The notes under the pieces are model-generated. The model was not told the origin of the DNA and did no database searches. It saw only the letters and a list, made by a program, of their open reading frames with translations. This document shows, one piece after another, positions 1 through 8,419 of a stretch of 64,000 nucleotides of DNA (its first letter is position 1; each line of letters begins with the position of its first letter). The DNA is from Coriobacteriaceae bacterium (GTDB lineage Bacteria > Actinomycetota > Coriobacteriia > Coriobacteriales > Coriobacteriaceae): positions 1,116,001-1,180,000 of the forward strand of contig CP107217.1 in NCBI GenBank assembly GCA_025757745.1, written 5' to 3'. A program made the translations under genes and the position numbers.

Positions 1-2
1 CC

Positions 3-419
3 GCGATCTCGGCCGTCATGGAGCTCGTCAACGCGGCGAGCGCTTACCTCAACGCCACCGAGGGTGCTGACCGCGACAAGGCTCTGTGCTACGGCGTGGC
101 CAAGGACATTGTGAGCGTCCTGGCGCCCATCTGCCCGTTCTGGGCCGACGAGCTGTGGCATGAGGCACTCGGCTGCGAGGACAACGCCTACACCGCCGCC
201 TGGCCCGAGTTCGACCTGGCCGAGTCCATCGAGGACACGGTGCAGATCGTCGTCCAGGTGCTCGGCAAGGTCCGTGGCCGCATCGACGTGGCCCGCGATG
301 CCTCCAACGAGGAAATGCAGGCTGCCGCCGAGGCTGCCGTCGCCAAGTGGCTCGAGGGCAAGACGGTCGTCAAGGCCATCTGCGTGCCCGGCAAGCTGGT
401 CAACCTGGTGGTCAAGTAA
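3..419 (+). CDS. leuS: Leucyl-tRNA synthetase, C-terminal fragment
   Basis: The reading frame is open from the window edge and ends at TAA 417-419, so only the last ~138 residues are present. They contain the class I anticodon-binding segment (an LAPICPFWADELW-type motif near residue 38 of the fragment) followed by the small C-terminal domain ending in VPGKLVNLVVK, both typical of bacterial LeuRS. The enzyme charges tRNA-Leu in the cytosol. The HIGH and KMSKS motifs would lie upstream of the window. A terminator hairpin follows at 453-484. Confidence 0.93.
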   Translation, partial: AISAVMELVNAASAYLNATEGADRDKALCYGVAKDIVSVLAPICPFWADELWHEALGCEDNAYTAAWPEFDLAESIEDTVQIVVQVLGKVRGRIDVARDASNEEMQAAAEAAVAKWLEGKTVVKAICVPGKLVNLVVK

Positions 420-452
420 GCGCTGCGAGCATAGCTGACGCATAAAAGACGA

Positions 453-484
453 GGGACGATCCAGCTGGGTCGTCTCTTGTTTTG
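453..484 (+). terminator. Intrinsic terminator after leuS
   Basis: A 10-bp stem (453-462 with 467-476, including two G-T pairs) around the loop AGCT is followed by TTGTTTTG. It lies 34 bases after the leuS stop. The lipoprotein gene converges from the other side and may share the hairpin. Confidence 0.7.
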
Positions 485-523
485 CACTGTGTGTTCCTTT
501 TGGCTGGCGTCTAGCGCTACCCT

Positions 524-1096
524 CTACGGAATGTGTACCAAGTCCCTAAAGTAGACGTTGCCGGTTTGCTCCTCAAACATCCAGATATTGAGGTAGATGT
601 CGTTGAGGTCGTTGTTCACGTCAAAATTTGGGTCGTCGAAGGTGCCTACAAAGGTGAGCATTGCGGTCGTTTCTTCGCCTGCGGCGACGGGCTGGCGCAT
701 GCGCACGTCGCGGACGACACCGTTGACGTAGGCATAAGCATCAACATCGCCAAACATCATGTCGACATCGGTGTTGTTTGTCACTGCAAAGACCAACACG
801 GCGTCACCGTAGCCATCCGTGTCCTTGCCCACGCAGGTAACTTGGACGTTCTCGTCTGCCTCAAGGTCGATGGGGAACTGTTCTTGAGGGTCGGGACCTA
901 AGCCCTGGGGGTCGACTATATCTTCGTCTATTTTGTCGAAGCGCTCAGAAGGCGTCGTCTTCTCGATGGCTTTTGTGCTGCCGAGATCCGGCTCACATGG
1001 TCCGGTTTTACCATCGATGTTGCTGCAGCCCGCCAGAGCGAACGAGCAGGCTGCAATGGCGAGCGCGATCGTGCAGAAGGTGCCTAGGCGTTTCAT
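524..1096 (-). CDS. Putative lipoprotein, DUF4352/DUF5067-like
   Basis: A 190-residue secreted protein. Residues 1-23 form a signal peptide with a lipobox (LAGC, Cys23), so it is probably lipid-anchored to the outer face of the membrane. A polar linker follows to about residue 75, then a beta-rich domain reading like the immunoglobulin-like DUF4352/DUF5067 families (VLVFAVTNNTDVDMMFGDVDAY, then AGEETTAMLTFVG). An AAGGAGA ribosome binding site precedes the ATG. It is monocistronic and convergent with leuS. The family call rests on pattern only; the function is unknown. Confidence 0.75.
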   Translation of the reverse strand: MKRLGTFCTIALAIAACSFALAGCSNIDGKTGPCEPDLGSTKAIEKTTPSERFDKIDEDIVDPQGLGPDPQEQFPIDLEADENVQVTCVGKDTDGYGDAVLVFAVTNNTDVDMMFGDVDAYAYVNGVVRDVRMRQPVAAGEETTAMLTFVGTFDDPNFDVNNDLNDIYLNIWMFEEQTGNVYFRDLVHIP

Positions 1097-1359
1097 GGTG
1101 TCTCCTTGCCGTAGAGGATCCGGAAGGTTGTGCGGTCAATGCGTGAGTACGGCTTATCTGTTCCAGAATGTCCCTTACGTGCAGTCTGGCCGATGTGCGA
1201 CCAAGGATGGAATGCTCATAGGGCCCGATTTGGCCGGTGCGCTGGGACGCATGGCCCGTTTTGGGGCTTTTGGGTGGGCGACGCGCAGGAGTCCTCGCCT
1301 AATTGTCCTATTCTTGTGGAGAAGCTGTGGGCGCGCTGACCTGCGAATTTCTTTGACGC

Positions 1360-1388
1360 TTGCACGTTTTCGCAGGTATTGGTATAGT
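1360..1388 (+). promoter_or_regulatory. Promoter of the rimP-nusA-infB operon
   Basis: TTGCAC (1360-1365) and TATAGT (1383-1388) are separated by exactly 17 bases. This is the best sigma-70-type promoter in the 370-base gap between the lipoprotein gene and rimP. Transcription would start near 1395, only about 20 bases before the hairpin at 1415-1446. The rest of the gap (1097-1359) shows no gene or other convincing signal. Confidence 0.7.
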
Positions 1389-1414
1389 TTGCTTGCAAAT
1401 GAAGTAGTAATTGA

Positions 1415-1446
1415 AAGAAGTGGGGTTTCGGCCCCGCTTCTTTTTT
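1415..1446 (+). terminator. Leader terminator/attenuator before rimP
   Basis: AAGAAG-T-GGGG pairs with CCCC-G-CTTCTT around the loop TTTCGG, and the 3' arm runs into six T residues (1441-1446). It is a textbook intrinsic terminator but sits between the promoter and rimP, so it must be read through for the operon to be expressed. The rimP ribosome binding site GGAGGT follows at 1455-1460. Confidence 0.75.
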
Positions 1447-1466
1447 GTATGGATGGAGGTGCCGCA

Positions 1467-1961
1467 ATGGTCAAGACCAAGACCGAGCAGGCGATCATCG
1501 ACGCGCTCGAGGCCGTCGCTCCCCAGCACGATGTCGATATTGTCGACGTTGAGCTCGTGGGCGCCACCAAGGCCCCCTGCGTGCGTGTGCGTATCGAGGG
1601 TTCCGAGGGTCAGAGCCTGTCGCTCAACGACGTCACGGCCAATACCAAGTGGGTCGGCGACGTGATCGAGGAGCTCGACCCGATTTCTTCGAGCTACACG
1701 CTCGAGGTGTCGAGCCCGGGTATGGCGCGCCCGCTGCGCCGCCCGCGCGACTTTGCCCGTTTTGTGGGCGAGGACTGTGAGCTCACCTCCACCGCTACCG
1801 AGGGCCGTCGCAAGTACTCCGGCAAGATCGCCGCCGCGACCGAGACGGACGTGACCCTCGAGCTCGAGGACGGCGAGTCCGTCACCCTCGATTTCTGTGA
1901 TGTTAAAAAGTGCAAGTTGAAGCCCACCTATGACTTCAAGCCCGCGAAGGAAGGAAAGTAA
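1467..1961 (+). CDS. rimP: Ribosome maturation factor RimP
   Basis: A 164-residue protein needed for 30S subunit maturation. The N-terminal alpha/beta domain (VDIVDVELVG, later LEVSSPGMARPLRRPRDF around residues 82-100) carries the conserved SSPG..RPL signature of RimP, followed by a C-terminal SH3-like beta domain. The ATG at 1467 was chosen because GGAGGT precedes it at 6 bases; the frame is open further upstream but without a ribosome site. The stop is one base before nusA, so the two are translationally coupled. Confidence 0.93.
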   Translation: MVKTKTEQAIIDALEAVAPQHDVDIVDVELVGATKAPCVRVRIEGSEGQSLSLNDVTANTKWVGDVIEELDPISSSYTLEVSSPGMARPLRRPRDFARFVGEDCELTSTATEGRRKYSGKIAAATETDVTLELEDGESVTLDFCDVKKCKLKPTYDFKPAKEGK

Positions 1962-1962
1962 G

Positions 1963-3207
1963 ATGGCAGCATCCGACATGATGTCCGCCCTGATGGAGCT
2001 TTGCCAGGACAAGCACATCGACCAGCTCTACCTGATCGACCGCCTGGAGCAGTCGCTCGCCAAGAGCTACGCCGAGATCCTGCATCTTGAGTGGGGCGCC
2101 AAGGTGACCATCGACCGCACCACCGGCAAGATTTACGTCTACCGCCTGGAGCCGATCGACGATTCCATGGACGAGGAGGGCAACTTCACCGAGTTCGAGG
2201 AGATCGACGTCACCCCTAAGAACACGAGCCGCATCGCCGCCCAGCACGCCAAGGCCGAGATTAACGCCATCGTGCGCAACTCCGCCCGCGAGCAGATCTA
2301 CGAGGAGTTCTCCGGTCGTATCGGTGACCTCATCAGCGGTACCGTGCTGCAGTCCACGCCCGACTTCACGATCGTAAAGATCCGCGATGGCGTCGAGGCC
2401 GAGCTGCCGCATTTTGACCAGCGCCGTTACGAGAACGAGCGCAACGAGCGTCCGATGGGCGAGCGCTATCTGCACAACCAGCACATCAAGGCCGTGATCA
2501 TCGACGTCCGCGATCCCAACTCCAACCTGCAGCCGGTTCGCGGCGAGCACAGCCGTCCGCCGATCGTCATCTCCCGCACCCACCCCGAGCTCATGCGTCG
2601 TCTGTTTGAGCAGGAGGTGCCCGAGATCTATGAGGGCACCGTCCAGATTAAGTCGATTGCCCGCGAGCCCGGCCAGCGCTCCAAGGTCGCCGTCCACTCG
2701 CTCGACGACCGCCTGGATCCCGTGGGCGCCTGCGTCGGCCCCAAGGGCAGCCGCGTTCGCGCCGTCGTGGGCGAGCTCCGCGGCGAGCGCGTCGACGTCA
2801 TCCTGTGGGATGCCGATCCGGCCGTCTACGTCGCCAACGCCCTGTCGCCCGCCAAGGTCACCCGCGTCCTCATCGACGAGGAGAAGGCCTACGCCGGCGT
2901 CATCGTGCCCGACGACCAGCTTTCGCTCGCAATCGGCAAGGAGGGCCAGAACGCCCGCCTCGCCGCTCGCCTGACCGGCTGGCACATCGACATCAAGTCC
3001 GAGACCCTTGCCGCCGACATCCTCAAGAACGTCCCCGTTCACGAGGAGCCCGCCGCCGACCTGATCGGTGACGAGGACGACGACGTCCGTCGCTGCGAGT
3101 ACGTGTCCGAGGACGGCATTCAGTGCCGCAACCAGGCCCGCCCCGGCTCCCGTTTCTGCGGTGTCCACGACACCGACGCCTTCGATGATGCGGAGGACCT
3201 GATCTAG
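1963..3207 (+). CDS. nusA: Transcription termination/antitermination factor NusA with a Cys/His C-terminal extension
   Basis: 414 residues. The order is the N-terminal RNA-polymerase-binding domain (about 1-125), S1 domain (about 133-205), and KH1 and KH2 domains with GPKGSR and GKEGQNARLA loops, ending near residue 350. It binds RNA polymerase and modulates pausing and termination. An acidic linker and a tail follow in which C378, C388, C399 and H402 are spaced C-x9-C-x10-C-x2-H, like a small zinc-binding knuckle. Standard NusA has no such element. The ylxR and ylxQ genes that often lie between nusA and infB are absent. Confidence 0.93.
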   Translation: MAASDMMSALMELCQDKHIDQLYLIDRLEQSLAKSYAEILHLEWGAKVTIDRTTGKIYVYRLEPIDDSMDEEGNFTEFEEIDVTPKNTSRIAAQHAKAEINAIVRNSAREQIYEEFSGRIGDLISGTVLQSTPDFTIVKIRDGVEAELPHFDQRRYENERNERPMGERYLHNQHIKAVIIDVRDPNSNLQPVRGEHSRPPIVISRTHPELMRRLFEQEVPEIYEGTVQIKSIAREPGQRSKVAVHSLDDRLDPVGACVGPKGSRVRAVVGELRGERVDVILWDADPAVYVANALSPAKVTRVLIDEEKAYAGVIVPDDQLSLAIGKEGQNARLAARLTGWHIDIKSETLAADILKNVPVHEEPAADLIGDEDDDVRRCEYVSEDGIQCRNQARPGSRFCGVHDTDAFDDAEDLI

Positions 3208-3298
3208 CGCGCGGTCGCGCCGGGCGGGTCCCGGCGCATCTCCCACGCTCGTTCAGTCTCTAGGCACCCAAGGTGCCAGAAAGGGTAGGTGAAGTCAT

Positions 3299-6013
3299 AT
3301 GGCAAAAGTCCGTGTGTCCACCCTGGCCAAAGAGTTCGGCATGACCTCCAAGGAACTGATGGGTCATCTCACCGAAATGAAGATTCCCGCTAAGTCCGCT
3401 TCCTCCGCTCTGGAGGACGCTTATGTCGCCATGGTCCGCAAGCAGCTCGCCTCGGTGATCGAGGCTCGCGCCAAGGAAGTCGAGGCCGCCAAGCAGGCCG
3501 AGGAGGAGGCAGCCGCCGCCGAGGAGGCAGCGCGCGCTGCCGAGGCCGAGCGTGAGCGCATCGCCGCCGAGAAGGCACGCGAGGAGGAGCGCCGCCAGTT
3601 CGCCGCCGCCCAGGCTGCCGAGGAGGCCGCCCGCGCCGAGGCCGAGGCCAAGAAGAAGGCCGAGCAGGAGCGCCTTGCCCGCGAGAAGGAGGAGGCTGCC
3701 CGCGAGGCCCAGCGCCGCGCCGTCCCCGCTTCCGACTCCGGTTCGCGCTTCCGTTCGCTGCTCGACCAGATCGCCGCACAGGAGACCGTGCTCAAGGAGA
3801 AGAAGGACGCCGAGGAGAAGGCCAAGGCCGAGCGCGCCTCCGAGCGCGGCAACCGTCGTGGCGGCAACAACGACCGTCGCGGTGGCCGTCGTAACGATCG
3901 CAACGCCTCCGACAGCAACTCCGAGCGTAACGCCTCCGAGAGCCGTCCGCACAGCCATCGCACCAACGCCAGCAACAACGTCGCTGCCGGTATGGACTTC
4001 CCCAACCCCGATAAGCAGGGCAAGGGTAAGAAGCGCAAGGGCGGTCACGGCAACGATGAGGACCACTACAGCCGCATGGCTCGTGAGGCCGAGGAGTACA
4101 GTCGCGAGAAGGTGCTCGAGGAGGCTCGTGCCGCCGTCGAGGAGGCCTCTCGCGAGTCCACTGGTCGCCGCAAAAAGCGCAAAGAGAAGCGCGAGCGCGA
4201 GGCCGCAAAGGCTCAGGAGGAGCGCAAGATTGAGGAGGCGCTGGCCCAGGGCGTGAACCCCGAGGAGCTCGACGCCATCAAGGTCTCCCAGGGCGTTACC
4301 GTCCAGGAGCTCGCCGAGGCGCTCGACGTTCCGGCCAACGACATCATCAAGCGCCTGTTCCTGCTGGGCTCGCCGCTTACCATGACGCAGTCCATGTCCG
4401 ACGACCTCGTCGAGCTCGTTGCCGACGACCTGGGTCGCCAGATCAAGATCATCACCCCCGAGGAGGAGAACACCTTCTCGTTCTATGACGATCCCGCCGA
4501 CCTTAAGCCGCGCGCCCCGGTCGTCACCGTCATGGGCCACGTCGACCACGGCAAGACGAGCCTGCTCGACGCCATCCGCCACACCGGTGTCGCTGCCGGC
4601 GAGGCGGGCGGCATCACTCAGGCCATCGGCGCTTCGCAGGTCATGATCAACGACCGCAAGATCACCTTCATCGATACCCCGGGCCACGCCACCTTTACGG
4701 CTATGCGTGCCCGCGGCGCCAAGGTGACCGACATCGTCATCCTAATCGTGGCTGCCGACGACGGCGTCATGCCTCAGACCATCGAGTCGATCAACCACGC
4801 CAAGGCCGCCGGCGTACCCATCGTCGTCGCCGTCAACAAGATTGATAAGCCGGGCGCCAACCCCGACCGCGTGCGCCAGGAGCTCACCGAGTACGGCATC
4901 ATCCCCGAGGAGTGGGGCGGACAGAACATGTTCGTCAACATCTCGGCCAAGCAGAAGATCGGTATCGACGACCTGCTCGAGACCGTGCTGCTCCAGGCCG
5001 ACGTGCTCGAGCTCAAGGCCAACCCCGACACCTTTGCCTCCGGTAACGTCCTCGAGGCTAAGCTCGACAAGGGCCGCGGTTCGGTTGCCACGGTTCTCGT
5101 GACACGCGGTACCCTGCACGTGGGCGATACGCTGGTCGCCGGCCTTACCTACGGCCGCGTCCGCGCCATGCTCGACCCCAAGGGCAATGCCGTCACCGAG
5201 GCCGGCCCCTCCGACGCCGTCGAGATCCTGGGCCTGCAGTCCGTGCCCAACGCCGGTGACGAGTTCCGCGTGTTCGAGGATGAGCGCGAGGCTCGCGCCC
5301 TGGCGGATGAGCGTTCGCTCAAGGCCCGTATCGAGGAGCAGAGCCGCGTGAAGCACGTCACGCTCGAGAACCTCTTCGAGACCATCGCCGATGCCGAGGT
5401 CAAGGAGCTCAACCTGATCATCAAGGCCGACGTCCAGGGTTCCATCGAGGCCCTTCAGGACTCGCTCGACAAGATGGATCAGTCCGAGGTCCGCATCAAC
5501 ACGATCCACTCCGCCGTCGGTGCCATCAACGAGACCGACGTCGTCCTGGCCGACGCCTCCAACGCCATCATCATCGGCTTTGGCGTGCGTCCCGACGGCA
5601 AGGCCCGCTCCGCAGCCGAGCGCGAGGGCGTCGAGATTCGTTGCTACGACGTTATCTATAAGTGCCTCGAGGAGCTCGACGCTGCCCGCATCGGCATGCT
5701 CAAGCCCACCGAGGTCGAGGTCTCCACGGGTACCGCGACCGTCCTGGACACCTTCAAGGTGCCCAAAGTCGGCATCGCCGCCGGTGTCCGCGTCGAGGAG
5801 GGCGAGATCGCCGCGACCGATTCCGTGCGCCTGGTGCGTGACGGCATTGTGGTCTTCAACGGCAAGATTGCCTCGATGCGCCACTACAAGGACGAGGCCA
5901 AGAGCCTCAAGAGCGGTTCCGAGGGCGGCATTGGCCTGGAGAACTTCCAGGACATCAAGCCCGGCGATCAGATCGAGGGTTACCGCATCGACCAGGTTGC
6001 CCGTACCGAGTAG
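3299..6013 (+). CDS. infB: Translation initiation factor IF-2
   Basis: 904 residues. An IF2_N domain is at residues 1-50, followed by a long charged Ala/Glu/Arg-rich coiled region (about 55-300) with a low-complexity Asn/Arg/Ser stretch, then a second IF2_N domain (about 320-370). The G domain starts near 410: GHVDHGKT is at about 413-420, then DTPGH and NKID. Domains II-IV complete the protein. It delivers fMet-tRNA to the 30S subunit in a GTP-dependent way. Translation starts at ATG 3299, 91 bases after nusA. Confidence 0.96.
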   Translation: MAKVRVSTLAKEFGMTSKELMGHLTEMKIPAKSASSALEDAYVAMVRKQLASVIEARAKEVEAAKQAEEEAAAAEEAARAAEAERERIAAEKAREEERRQFAAAQAAEEAARAEAEAKKKAEQERLAREKEEAAREAQRRAVPASDSGSRFRSLLDQIAAQETVLKEKKDAEEKAKAERASERGNRRGGNNDRRGGRRNDRNASDSNSERNASESRPHSHRTNASNNVAAGMDFPNPDKQGKGKKRKGGHGNDEDHYSRMAREAEEYSREKVLEEARAAVEEASRESTGRRKKRKEKREREAAKAQEERKIEEALAQGVNPEELDAIKVSQGVTVQELAEALDVPANDIIKRLFLLGSPLTMTQSMSDDLVELVADDLGRQIKIITPEEENTFSFYDDPADLKPRAPVVTVMGHVDHGKTSLLDAIRHTGVAAGEAGGITQAIGASQVMINDRKITFIDTPGHATFTAMRARGAKVTDIVILIVAADDGVMPQTIESINHAKAAGVPIVVAVNKIDKPGANPDRVRQELTEYGIIPEEWGGQNMFVNISAKQKIGIDDLLETVLLQADVLELKANPDTFASGNVLEAKLDKGRGSVATVLVTRGTLHVGDTLVAGLTYGRVRAMLDPKGNAVTEAGPSDAVEILGLQSVPNAGDEFRVFEDEREARALADERSLKARIEEQSRVKHVTLENLFETIADAEVKELNLIIKADVQGSIEALQDSLDKMDQSEVRINTIHSAVGAINETDVVLADASNAIIIGFGVRPDGKARSAAEREGVEIRCYDVIYKCLEELDAARIGMLKPTEVEVSTGTATVLDTFKVPKVGIAAGVRVEEGEIAATDSVRLVRDGIVVFNGKIASMRHYKDEAKSLKSGSEGGIGLENFQDIKPGDQIEGYRIDQVARTE

Positions 6014-6024
6014 GGGGTAGCGCT

Positions 6025-6435
6025 ATGAAGCAAACGCAGGCAACCCGCCGTTTGGGCGAGCAGCTTCGCGAGAAGCTTGGTTATATCCTGCTCTTTGAGG
6101 TTTCCGATCCGCGTCTCGACCTGGTCACCCTGACTGCGGTCGAGGTCGCGGTGGACCGTTCGTTCGCACGCGTGTACGTGTCGTGCGATGCGAGCCGCTA
6201 CGATGAGGTCATGGAGGCGCTTGCCAGCGCCAAGGGCCGTATTCGCAGCCTGTTGGCTCGCTCGCTCGATTGGCGCGTCACGCCCGAGCTCGATTTTCGC
6301 ATCGATCGCTCGACCGATGAGGCCGAGCGCATCACGCGTGCGCTGGAAAACGTTCCGGCCACGCTTGCGATCGAAAAGGACGAGGACGGCTACCCCATAG
6401 CGGATGCCGCCCAGGAGGCAGCTTTAGATGACTAA
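6025..6435 (+). CDS. rbfA: Ribosome-binding factor A
   Basis: A 136-residue KH-like cold-shock ribosome assembly factor acting on the 5' end of 16S rRNA. It has the family pattern: an N-terminal RLGEQLREKLGYIL helix, VSDPRLDLVTLTAVEVAVD, and RSLDWRVTPELDFRID near residue 92. It starts 11 bases after infB and overlaps the next gene by 8 bases, so it belongs to the same operon. Confidence 0.93.
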   Translation: MKQTQATRRLGEQLREKLGYILLFEVSDPRLDLVTLTAVEVAVDRSFARVYVSCDASRYDEVMEALASAKGRIRSLLARSLDWRVTPELDFRIDRSTDEAERITRALENVPATLAIEKDEDGYPIADAAQEAALDD

Positions 6436-7471
6436 TTCCGCCGATCTCGCCTCGTGCGAGTCTGCAGATATTAAACGACGCATCCTCGAGCTCATCGAGG
6501 GTGCGTCCTCCATTGCGATCTCGGGTCACACCTCTCCCGACGGCGATGCCCTGGGCTCCGTGTTGGGCCTGGGCCTTTCGCTTATGAAGGTGTTCCCCGA
6601 CAAGGACATCGCCCTGCTGCTGGCAGACGACGATCCCGTTCCGCGCATCTACCGTTTTATGGAGGGCGCCGATCTGCTGGTGCCGGCATCTGCCTACACC
6701 GGCAACCCGGACCTGTTCATTTCGGTAGACGTGCCGGTCGTCGAGCGCCTCAATAATTCCGCCGAGGTGTTGCGTCGTTCGGCTCACGTGGCGTGCTTTG
6801 ACCATCACCCGGCACGCGAGGAGTTTGCCGAGGTCAGCCTTAGGTGTGTCAATGCCGCTGCTTGCGCCATGATCATCGACCGCTTTTTGGCCGATTGCGG
6901 TATTACCGCAAGCGACAGCATCGCCACCTGCCTGCTGTGCGGTCTGGTCACCGACACCGGTCGTTTTCAGTATCAGAACGCCGATGCTGCAGCGTTTCAT
7001 GCCGCCTCGCGTCTGGTGGCGCACGGTGCCGATCCGGCGCGCGTCGCGCTCGAGGTCTACCAGAGCATGCGTGTCGAGTTCTTGCACCTCAAGTCCATCG
7101 TCATGGGTCGCATCAAGACGGTCGCGCGCGGGCGCGTGGCATATAGCTACGCGTACGAGAGTGACCTCAAGGAATGCGGCGTCACCTCGGATGAGTGCGA
7201 CGGCCTGGTCGATGTGGTGCGCTCGGTGATGGGCGTCGAGGTCTGCCTGTTCCTTAAGGGCATCGAGGGCGATACTAAGGTGCGCGGCAACCTGCGCTCC
7301 AAGGGCGATCTTGATGTTTCCGAGATTGCGGCCAACTTTGGCGGAGGTGGGCACCACGCTGCCGCCGGCTTTACCAACGCCGGAACGATTTCCGAGACGC
7401 TCACCGCGGCACTTCCCATGCTGGCCGAGCTGGTAGGGGAGGATCCCGCTTCGGTGACCGTCGAGCTCTAA
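6428..7471 (+). CDS. DHH-family phosphoesterase, NrnA-like (oligoribonuclease / pAp phosphatase)
   Basis: 347 residues. The DHH catalytic domain carries HTSPDGDALGS (H34, D38, D40), D101 and the D125-H126-H127 triad that bind two Mn ions. The DHHA1 substrate-binding domain ends with GGGGHHAAAGF near residues 305-315. Proteins of this type degrade 2-5-nt RNAs and dephosphorylate 3'-phosphoadenosine 5'-phosphate. The position between rbfA and truB is the usual one for nrnA in Gram-positive translation operons. It overlaps rbfA by 8 bases. Confidence 0.88.
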   Translation: MTNSADLASCESADIKRRILELIEGASSIAISGHTSPDGDALGSVLGLGLSLMKVFPDKDIALLLADDDPVPRIYRFMEGADLLVPASAYTGNPDLFISVDVPVVERLNNSAEVLRRSAHVACFDHHPAREEFAEVSLRCVNAAACAMIIDRFLADCGITASDSIATCLLCGLVTDTGRFQYQNADAAAFHAASRLVAHGADPARVALEVYQSMRVEFLHLKSIVMGRIKTVARGRVAYSYAYESDLKECGVTSDECDGLVDVVRSVMGVEVCLFLKGIEGDTKVRGNLRSKGDLDVSEIAANFGGGGHHAAAGFTNAGTISETLTAALPMLAELVGEDPASVTVEL

Positions 7472-7486
7472 CTTTTTGGATGGTAC

Positions 7487-8419
7487 ATGGCTCGTCGTAC
7501 ACCTTCTCAACTCAATATGCTGCTCGCCGTCGATAAGCCGGTGGGCTGCACGTCCCACGACGTGGTTTCGCAATGCCGACGCGCCCTCCATGAGCGGCGC
7601 GTCGGTCATGCCGGAACGCTCGACCCCATGGCATCGGGTGTCATGGTGGTGGGCGTAGGCCAGGCAACGCGTCTGCTGGGCATGCTCACGCTCGATACCA
7701 AAAGCTACGTCGCCGACATTTCGTTTGGCGTCGAGACCAATACCGATGATGCGGAGGGCGAGGCCGTCCGCACAGTGCCCATTGCCGCCGACTTGCGCGA
7801 TCCGGCCTATGCCCGCGAGCGCCTGTGCGCCATGCTGGGCCCTCAGATGCAGGTGCCGCCGGCGTTTTCGGCCATTTCGGTCAACGGCGTGCGCGCCTAT
7901 AAGTCTGCGCGCGAGGGCAATGCCGTGTCGCTGCCCCCGCGTCCGGTCGAGGTGTACTCCGCTAACCTGATTGCCGTGAGCGGCGAGGGCGAAGCGTGCG
8001 TTTGGACCGTGGCGTTTTCGGTGAGTAAGGGCACCTATATCCGTGCGCTCGCTCGCGACCTGGGTCGTGCCTGCGACAACGCGGCGCATATTTCTGCATT
8101 GCGCCGTACGGCCTCCGGTGTTGTTTCCATCGGTGCCTGTCATGCGGTCGAGGAACTTTCTGCCGAGTCCGCTGCCGGCTTTGCCCTGGATCCCATTGCG
8201 GCACTGGGCGCCACGCGCGTCGACTTGCCGGGTGATCTTGCCGACGATCTGCTGTGCGGACGTCGTATTCCTATTGAGCGCGCGCTTGCGAGCTTCGATG
8301 CGTCGAAGGCGCCGTTTGCGCTGGTGCTCGATGGCGGGCTCAAGGCGCTTGCCCGTATCGAGGGCGGCCGCTTTGTTATGGAGCATGTCTTTCCGCAGGC
8401 GATCGGCGGTGTTCGATGA
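7487..8419 (+). CDS. truB: tRNA pseudouridine-55 synthase
   Basis: A 310-residue enzyme that makes pseudouridine 55 in the T-loop of tRNAs. The N-terminal DKPVGCTSHDVV and the catalytic motif GHAGTLDPMASGV (Asp near residue 46) are diagnostic. It starts 15 bases after the nrnA-like gene and its stop overlaps the ribF start (ATGA). Confidence 0.95.
   Translation: MARRTPSQLNMLLAVDKPVGCTSHDVVSQCRRALHERRVGHAGTLDPMASGVMVVGVGQATRLLGMLTLDTKSYVADISFGVETNTDDAEGEAVRTVPIAADLRDPAYARERLCAMLGPQMQVPPAFSAISVNGVRAYKSAREGNAVSLPPRPVEVYSANLIAVSGEGEACVWTVAFSVSKGTYIRALARDLGRACDNAAHISALRRTASGVVSIGACHAVEELSAESAAGFALDPIAALGATRVDLPGDLADDLLCGRRIPIERALASFDASKAPFALVLDGGLKALARIEGGRFVMEHVFPQAIGGVR

Noticed and set aside
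3208..3298. Search for ylxR/ylxQ between nusA and infB
   Set aside because: The 91-base gap has no room for either gene and shows only the infB leader.
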